Source: PVC group bacterium (GTDB lineage: Bacteria > Verrucomicrobiota > Kiritimatiellia > SS1-B-03-39 > UBA6053). Taken from it: 8,984 nt of DNA. The stretch lies in the NCBI GenBank assembly GCA_003565035.1, contig PXDP01000390.1:1-8984 (forward strand), read 5' to 3'. The notes beneath the pieces are model-generated. The model saw only the letters and a list, made by a program, of their open reading frames with translations, made no database searches and was not told the DNA's origin. Below, in pieces: positions 5,882 through 8,984 of this stretch (positions are counted from its first letter, which is position 1; the number at the start of each line of letters is the position of its first letter). The position numbers and the translations under genes were made by a program.

Positions 5882-6727
5882 ATGAGCCCTGAAACCATGA
5901 CGATTACCCGTGATGTTCAAACTGATATCGATGACCGGCGTGTTGCGATCCGTGAGGTCGGTATCTCGGATCTTAAAACCCTGATGACTGTTTCAGGCAT
6001 TGAGCTGGACGAAACCGCCGAACAGACGGTGTCCATGACCGCGTCGCTGGGCGCGAGTCTCCGTGAGGAAATCAAAGGCATTCACATGAGCCGTCTGGTT
6101 GAGGATCTGCTGGAGGCTGAGGGACGTCTGGATTTCCGCGGCATTCTCAACTTGCTGTTGCGGCTGCGGGACCATCAGGGATCGGATGATTCGGTGCTGT
6201 CCTTTGCATTCGACTATTTTCTCGACCGGCAGGCGCCGGTGAGCGGGCGGATTGCCAAGCAGGCGTACAGTTGCCGGTACGAGGCGCGTTTAAAGGACGG
6301 GAAGGAACTTACGTTTGTGCAGTCGGTTGAAGTTCCGGTCACGACCCTGTGTCCCTGCAGCAAAGAAATCAGTTCATACGGCGCGCACAATCAGCGGGGT
6401 TATGTGGATGTCCGTCTGGAGCATCATTTTGCGGACATTGGGGAGGCGGATGTGAAAATTTGCCTGGAGGAGGTCATCGAGCAGGTTGAAGCCTCGGCCT
6501 CGGCGCCGCTGTATCCGATCCTGAAGCGGGTGGATGAGCGTTTTGTGACGATGCAGGCCTATGACGAGCCGCGTTTTGTGGAGGACATGGTGCGCAATGT
6601 CTCCATGAAACTCCGGGAAGATGTGCGGGTGGACGCGTGGCAGGTGAAGGTGACCAACCATGAATCCATTCACCAGCACAACGCCTATGCCGTGGTGCGC
6701 GGCGGGTCCTCAGCACTGCGGTTTTAA
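5882..6727 (+). CDS. folE2: GTP cyclohydrolase FolE2 (type IB)
   Basis: It converts GTP to 7,8-dihydroneopterin triphosphate, the first step of tetrahydrofolate and also of queuosine-type deazapurine synthesis. The 281-residue length fits the family. Family motifs in order are DIDDRRVAIREVGISDL (15-31), GIHMSRL (66-72), VPVTTLCPCSKEIS (151-164) with C157 and C159, GAHNQRG (167-173) with H169, and NHESIHQHNAYAVVR (259-273) with conserved histidines. The C-x-C pair and histidines are where the type IB active site places its catalytic cysteine and metal ligands. Type IB enzymes can work with metals other than zinc and often replace zinc-dependent FolE when zinc is short. AAGGA lies eight bases before the ATG. 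It is cytosolic. It faces rmlA tail to tail (15 bases apart). No other folate gene is present. Confidence 0.95.
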   Translation: MSPETMTITRDVQTDIDDRRVAIREVGISDLKTLMTVSGIELDETAEQTVSMTASLGASLREEIKGIHMSRLVEDLLEAEGRLDFRGILNLLLRLRDHQGSDDSVLSFAFDYFLDRQAPVSGRIAKQAYSCRYEARLKDGKELTFVQSVEVPVTTLCPCSKEISSYGAHNQRGYVDVRLEHHFADIGEADVKICLEEVIEQVEASASAPLYPILKRVDERFVTMQAYDEPRFVEDMVRNVSMKLREDVRVDAWQVKVTNHESIHQHNAYAVVRGGSSALRF

Positions 6728-6742
6728 TCCGCAGGCTGTATT

Positions 6743-7621
6743 TTATCCTTCGCGGGCGAGTTTTCGCAGATAATTTCCGTACTCGCTTTTGCCGTAGTGA
6801 TCTCCCAGGGCGGTGAAGGCGGTTTTGTCGATAAAGCCCCGCCGCCAGGCGATTTCCTCGATACAGCCGATTTTCAGCCCCTGACGTTTTTCGATGACCT
6901 GGACGAATTGTGCGGCGGCAATGAGGTTGTCGGGAGTGCCGGTATCGAGCCAGGCTGTGCCGCGTCCGAAGGTTTCGACGCGCAGTTGTTTTTCCTGCAG
7001 ATAGCGGCGGTTCAGATCGGTGATTTCGAGTTCGCCTCTGGGAGAGGGTTTTAGGGCTTTGGCGTATTCGGGGGCGCGGGCATCGTAAAAGTAGATGCCG
7101 GGTATGGCAAAGCGCGACTTGGGCTTGGCGGGTTTTTCTTCAAGGGAGAGGACGTTTCCCTCGGGGTCGAATTCGACCACACCGTAGGCGGTGGGATCTT
7201 CGACGGGATAGCCGAAAATCGTGGCACCCTCGTACTGGTCGGCGTTTTTGAGGCTGCGTTCGAGGAACTGACCGTAAAAGAGGTTGTCGCCGAGGATCAG
7301 GGCGGAGGGGGCGCCCTGCAGGAAGTCTTCGGCGATGATCAGGGCCTGGGCCAGCCCGTCGGGACTGGGCTGTTCTGCATAGGCGAGGGTGAGTCCCAGT
7401 TCGTTTCCGTCGCCGAGCAGATCGCGGAAGTGGGGCAGGTCATGCGGGGTGCTGATGACGAGGATTTCCCGGATGCCGGCCAGCATGAGGATGGAGAGCG
7501 GGTAATAGATCATCGGTTTGTCGTACACCGGCATCAATTGCTTGGAGACCACGCGGGTGAGCGGATGCAGACGGGTGCCGGAGCCTCCGGCGAGAATGAT
7601 ACCTTTGCGGGCTTTGCTCAT
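6743..7621 (-). CDS. rmlA: Glucose-1-phosphate thymidylyltransferase RmlA
   Basis: It joins dTTP and glucose-1-phosphate to give dTDP-glucose and pyrophosphate, the entry step to dTDP-rhamnose and related sugars. The protein is 292 residues, the family norm. Motifs seen are LAGGSGTRLHPLT (10-22, nucleotide binding), SKQLMPVYDKPMIYYPLS (26-43, with K27), EQPSPDGLAQA (83-93), LGDNLFYG (110-117, D112 a metal ligand), EKPAKPKS, GELEITDLN and WLDTGTP. The frame is open 26 codons further upstream, but that part lies inside rmlB and has no family similarity. The ATG at 7621 overlaps the rmlB stop as ATGA, so translation is probably coupled. The stop lies 15 bases from that of folE2. Confidence 0.95.
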   Translation of the reverse strand: MSKARKGIILAGGSGTRLHPLTRVVSKQLMPVYDKPMIYYPLSILMLAGIREILVISTPHDLPHFRDLLGDGNELGLTLAYAEQPSPDGLAQALIIAEDFLQGAPSALILGDNLFYGQFLERSLKNADQYEGATIFGYPVEDPTAYGVVEFDPEGNVLSLEEKPAKPKSRFAIPGIYFYDARAPEYAKALKPSPRGELEITDLNRRYLQEKQLRVETFGRGTAWLDTGTPDNLIAAAQFVQVIEKRQGLKIGCIEEIAWRRGFIDKTAFTALGDHYGKSEYGNYLRKLAREG

Positions 7622-8685
7622 GACTGGGTTCCCAGGCGTTGGAGTTGATAGGATCCGTTGAGGATGTTTTGCCACCAGGCCTGATTGTCCAGATACCATT
7701 GCACGGTTTTGCGGAAGCCGGATTCAAAATTCTCTTTGGGGGTCCAGTTCAGTTCGGTGCGGATTTTGGCGGGATCGATGGCGTATCGGAGGTCGTGACC
7801 GGGGCGGTCGGTGACGAATTCGATGAGATCGGCGTAGGGTGTTTGACCGGGCAGGAGTTCGTCGAGGAGAGCGCAGAGGGTGCGGACGAGGTCGAGATTG
7901 GTGCGCTCGTTGTTGCCGCCGATGTTGTAGGTTTCCCCGGGTTTTCCGCGGGTTATGACTGTGTGAAGGGCTTCGGCATGGTCTTTGACGTAGAGCCAGT
8001 CGCGAATGTTTTCGCCTTTGCCGTAGACGGGGATGGGTTCGCCTTTGAGGCATTTCAGAATCACGACCGGGATGAGTTTTTCCGGAAACTGATAGGGACC
8101 GTAGTTGTTGGAGCAGTTGGTGACGAGGACGGGCAGTCCGTAGGTGTCGGCCCAGGCGCGGGCGAGGTGGTCGGAGCCGGCTTTGCTGGCACTGTAGGGG
8201 GAGTGGGGGTCGTAGGCGGTGGTTTCGGAAAAACCGGAATCGTCGGGGCCGAGGGAGCCGTAGACCTCGTCGGTGGACACGTGCAGAAAGCGGAAGGTGT
8301 CTTTTGCGGCGGGGGCGAGGGTGCGCCAATGGGCGAGGGCGGCCTGGAGGAGATGGAAGGTGCCGACGAGATTGGTCTGGATGAATTCTCCGGGGCCGTC
8401 GATGGAACGGTCCACATGGCTTTCGGCGGCCAAGTGCATGACGGCATCGGGGCGGTATTCGGCGAAAATATGTTTTAGGGCCTCCGGGTCACAGATGTCT
8501 GCCTGAACGAAAATGTGATCGGGGTTTCCGTCCAGTGCCTGCAGCGATTCCGGATTGCCTGCGTAGGTCAGTTTGTCCACATTGATGACACGTACGTGTT
8601 TTTCCAGTATGAGCAACTGGACCAGATTGGAGCCGATAAAGCCGGCTCCGCCGGTGACGAGATAGGTGGGCTTGTTCGATAACAT
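7618..8685 (-). CDS. rmlB: dTDP-glucose 4,6-dehydratase RmlB
   Basis: It converts dTDP-glucose to dTDP-4-keto-6-deoxyglucose using bound NAD. The protein is 355 residues, an extended short-chain dehydrogenase. Motifs are TGGAGFIGSN (11-20, Rossmann glycine motif), DKLTYAGN (37-44), HLAAESHVDRSI (84-95), STDEVYG (137-143) with the T-D-E catalytic group, YSASK (164-168) with catalytic Tyr and Lys, NNYGPYQFPEKLIP and RDWLYVKDH. The ending WWQNILNGSYQLQRLG is typical. The start MLSNKPTYLVTGG was chosen because the open frame upstream (to 8799) adds 38 residues unlike the family. No strong Shine-Dalgarno sequence precedes it. It is the first gene of a two-gene unit with rmlA; rmlC and rmlD are absent here, so the final sugar is unknown. 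Confidence 0.95.
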   Translation of the reverse strand: MLSNKPTYLVTGGAGFIGSNLVQLLILEKHVRVINVDKLTYAGNPESLQALDGNPDHIFVQADICDPEALKHIFAEYRPDAVMHLAAESHVDRSIDGPGEFIQTNLVGTFHLLQAALAHWRTLAPAAKDTFRFLHVSTDEVYGSLGPDDSGFSETTAYDPHSPYSASKAGSDHLARAWADTYGLPVLVTNCSNNYGPYQFPEKLIPVVILKCLKGEPIPVYGKGENIRDWLYVKDHAEALHTVITRGKPGETYNIGGNNERTNLDLVRTLCALLDELLPGQTPYADLIEFVTDRPGHDLRYAIDPAKIRTELNWTPKENFESGFRKTVQWYLDNQAWWQNILNGSYQLQRLGTQS

Positions 8686-8739
8686 GGGGTGTTTTATGAC
8701 GGATTTGACCCGTACGCACAAGCTTTTTGTCGGAGATGT

Positions 8740-8824
8740 CCCGCGAATGTGGTAGGGGGCATTGTATTTTAACAGGTAATTTAAAGAGAAAACCCGCAAA
8801 TGGCAGAGCCGGCCCGCGAATGTG
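8740..8824. repeat. Three copies of CCCGC(A/G)AATG around the presumed rmlB promoter
   Basis: CCCGCGAATGTG occurs exactly at 8740-8751 and 8813-8824, 73 bp apart (about seven helical turns). A third, degenerate copy, CCCGCAAATG, lies at 8793-8802, 20 bp from the distal exact copy. They bracket the AT-rich stretch 8761-8790, where a minus-strand promoter for rmlB would lie. They may be regulator sites or a remnant repeat. Confidence 0.5.
8761..8790 (-). promoter_or_regulatory. Weak promoter candidate for rmlBA
   Basis: The minus strand has overlapping -10-like hexamers, TAAAAT (8771-8766) and TACAAT (8766-8761), within an AT-rich patch 76 to 105 bases upstream of the rmlB start. No good -35 box is found at 16-18 bases upstream (TCTCTT and TTCTCT are the nearest). 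The call rests on the -10 match and position. Confidence 0.25.
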
Positions 8825-8883
8825 TTTGGGGGAAGAGGTTAGGGAAGCGTAGCTTGGCAGCCCCTGTCGAAAAAGAGAGGAGA

Positions 8884-8941
8884 ACGGATGGACGCGGATG
8901 AACACGGATAGGGGCAGAGGGCGATTACGAGTACGAGTAAG
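8884..8941. repeat. Short-period intergenic repeats: CGGAT every 10 bp, then a GATTAC/GAGTAC tract
   Basis: CGGAT occurs at 8885-8889, 8895-8899 and 8905-8909, exactly 10 bp apart, within a run of ACGGATG-like units. Thirteen bases later a 6-bp-period tract, GATTAC-GAGTAC-GAGTAA, runs 8923-8940. I recall similar strings between genes in PVC bacteria but could not search. On the minus strand they translate into spurious peptides with VFIRVHPF. Confidence 0.6.
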
Positions 8942-8949
8942 ATCCGGGT

Positions 8950-8969
8950 GACAGCCGGCTGTCGCCGGC
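8950..8969. repeat. 14-bp perfect palindrome with a repeated GCCGGC core
   Basis: GACAGCCGGCTGTC (8950-8963) is its own reverse complement. Its core GCCGGC (8954-8959) recurs exactly 10 bp later at 8964-8969. It adjoins the short-period repeats and may belong to the same element, which would extend beyond the right edge. Confidence 0.5.
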
Positions 8970-8984
8970 CGCTGGGCCAATCGG

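Larger units (their letters stand above)
8686..8984. other. Intergenic region upstream of rmlB with repeats
   Basis: This 299-base stretch up to the right edge holds no credible gene. The frame covering it on the minus strand (8980 downward) runs into rmlB in the wrong frame and translates repeat sequence. Next to rmlB lie a weak promoter candidate and three copies of a CCCGC(A/G)AATG motif. The outer half holds short-period repeats (8884-8941) and a palindrome (8950-8963). Confidence 0.6.

Noticed and set aside
7622..7699. N-terminal extension of RmlA by 26 residues
   Set aside because: It lies inside the rmlB 3' end and is unlike RmlA. The ATGA overlap start gives the normal family length.
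7639..8478. Plus-strand open frame of 279 codons opposite rmlB
   Set aside because: It lies wholly antisense to a confidently assigned rmlB, and its product is a low-complexity Gly/Val-rich sequence typical of a mirror frame in GC-rich DNA.
8686..8799. N-terminal extension of RmlB by 38 residues to an ATG at 8799
   Set aside because: The extension does not resemble the family. The normal RmlB N-terminus begins a few residues before TGGAGFIG, and the extension would cover the presumed promoter.
8489..8980. Minus-strand open frame of 163 codons across the rmlB upstream region
   Set aside because: It overlaps the rmlB 5' end in another frame, and its middle is a translation of the CGGAT repeats, with no ribosome binding site or family match.

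Overview
This window most likely comes from a PVC-superphylum bacterium (Verrucomicrobiota or Kiritimatiellota). That is an inference from three things: a PilV/PilW/PilX-like pilin set ending in an outsized PilX-like protein that carries sequence signatures I associate with that group; an embedded concanavalin-A-like domain of the kind common in verrucomicrobial surface proteins; and a 10-bp-periodic CGGAT repeat in the last intergenic region. No rRNA, tRNA, transposase, integrase or CRISPR array was seen.

Layout: (1) Positions 1-50 hold the 5' end of a minus-strand gene that leaves the window. Positions 51-285 are intergenic and contain a long-looped GC-rich hairpin followed by seven T. (2) Positions 286-588 (+) encode a small Dabb-domain protein. 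(3) Positions 603-5240 (-) form a three-gene operon, transcribed PilV-like, PilW/GspJ-like, then a 1059-residue PilX-like protein, with gaps of only 4 and 17 bases. (4) Positions 5241-5561 are an AT-rich divergent control region with two possible promoters for the pilin operon, a helically phased array of ATTC/GAAT half-sites and a perfect 11-bp hairpin. (5) Positions 5562-5765 (+) encode a small DUF2892-type membrane protein, followed at 5882-6727 (+) by folE2, the type IB GTP cyclohydrolase. (6) Positions 6743-8685 (-) hold rmlB and rmlA, overlapping by ATGA, for dTDP-sugar synthesis. (7) Positions 8686-8984 are intergenic: three copies of a CCCGC(A/G)AATG motif near a weak promoter, then short-period repeats and a 14-bp palindrome.

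The three minus-strand pilin genes form one functional group, probably the minor-pilin or pseudopilin tip complex of a type IV pilus or type II secretion-like filament. The PilX-like partner looks like a large exposed tip protein with a possible carbohydrate- or surface-binding domain. The rml pair makes dTDP-4-keto-6-deoxyglucose, the precursor of rhamnose and related sugars in surface polysaccharide; rmlC and rmlD are not in the window. FolE2 opens the folate or queuosine-type deazapurine pathway. I see no link between FolE2 and its neighbours.

The least explained features are the phased ATTC/GAAT array upstream of the pilin operon, the lectin-like domain inside the PilX-like protein, the hairpin with a CU-rich loop at 161-239, and the repeats upstream of rmlB. 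None of these was checked against a database.
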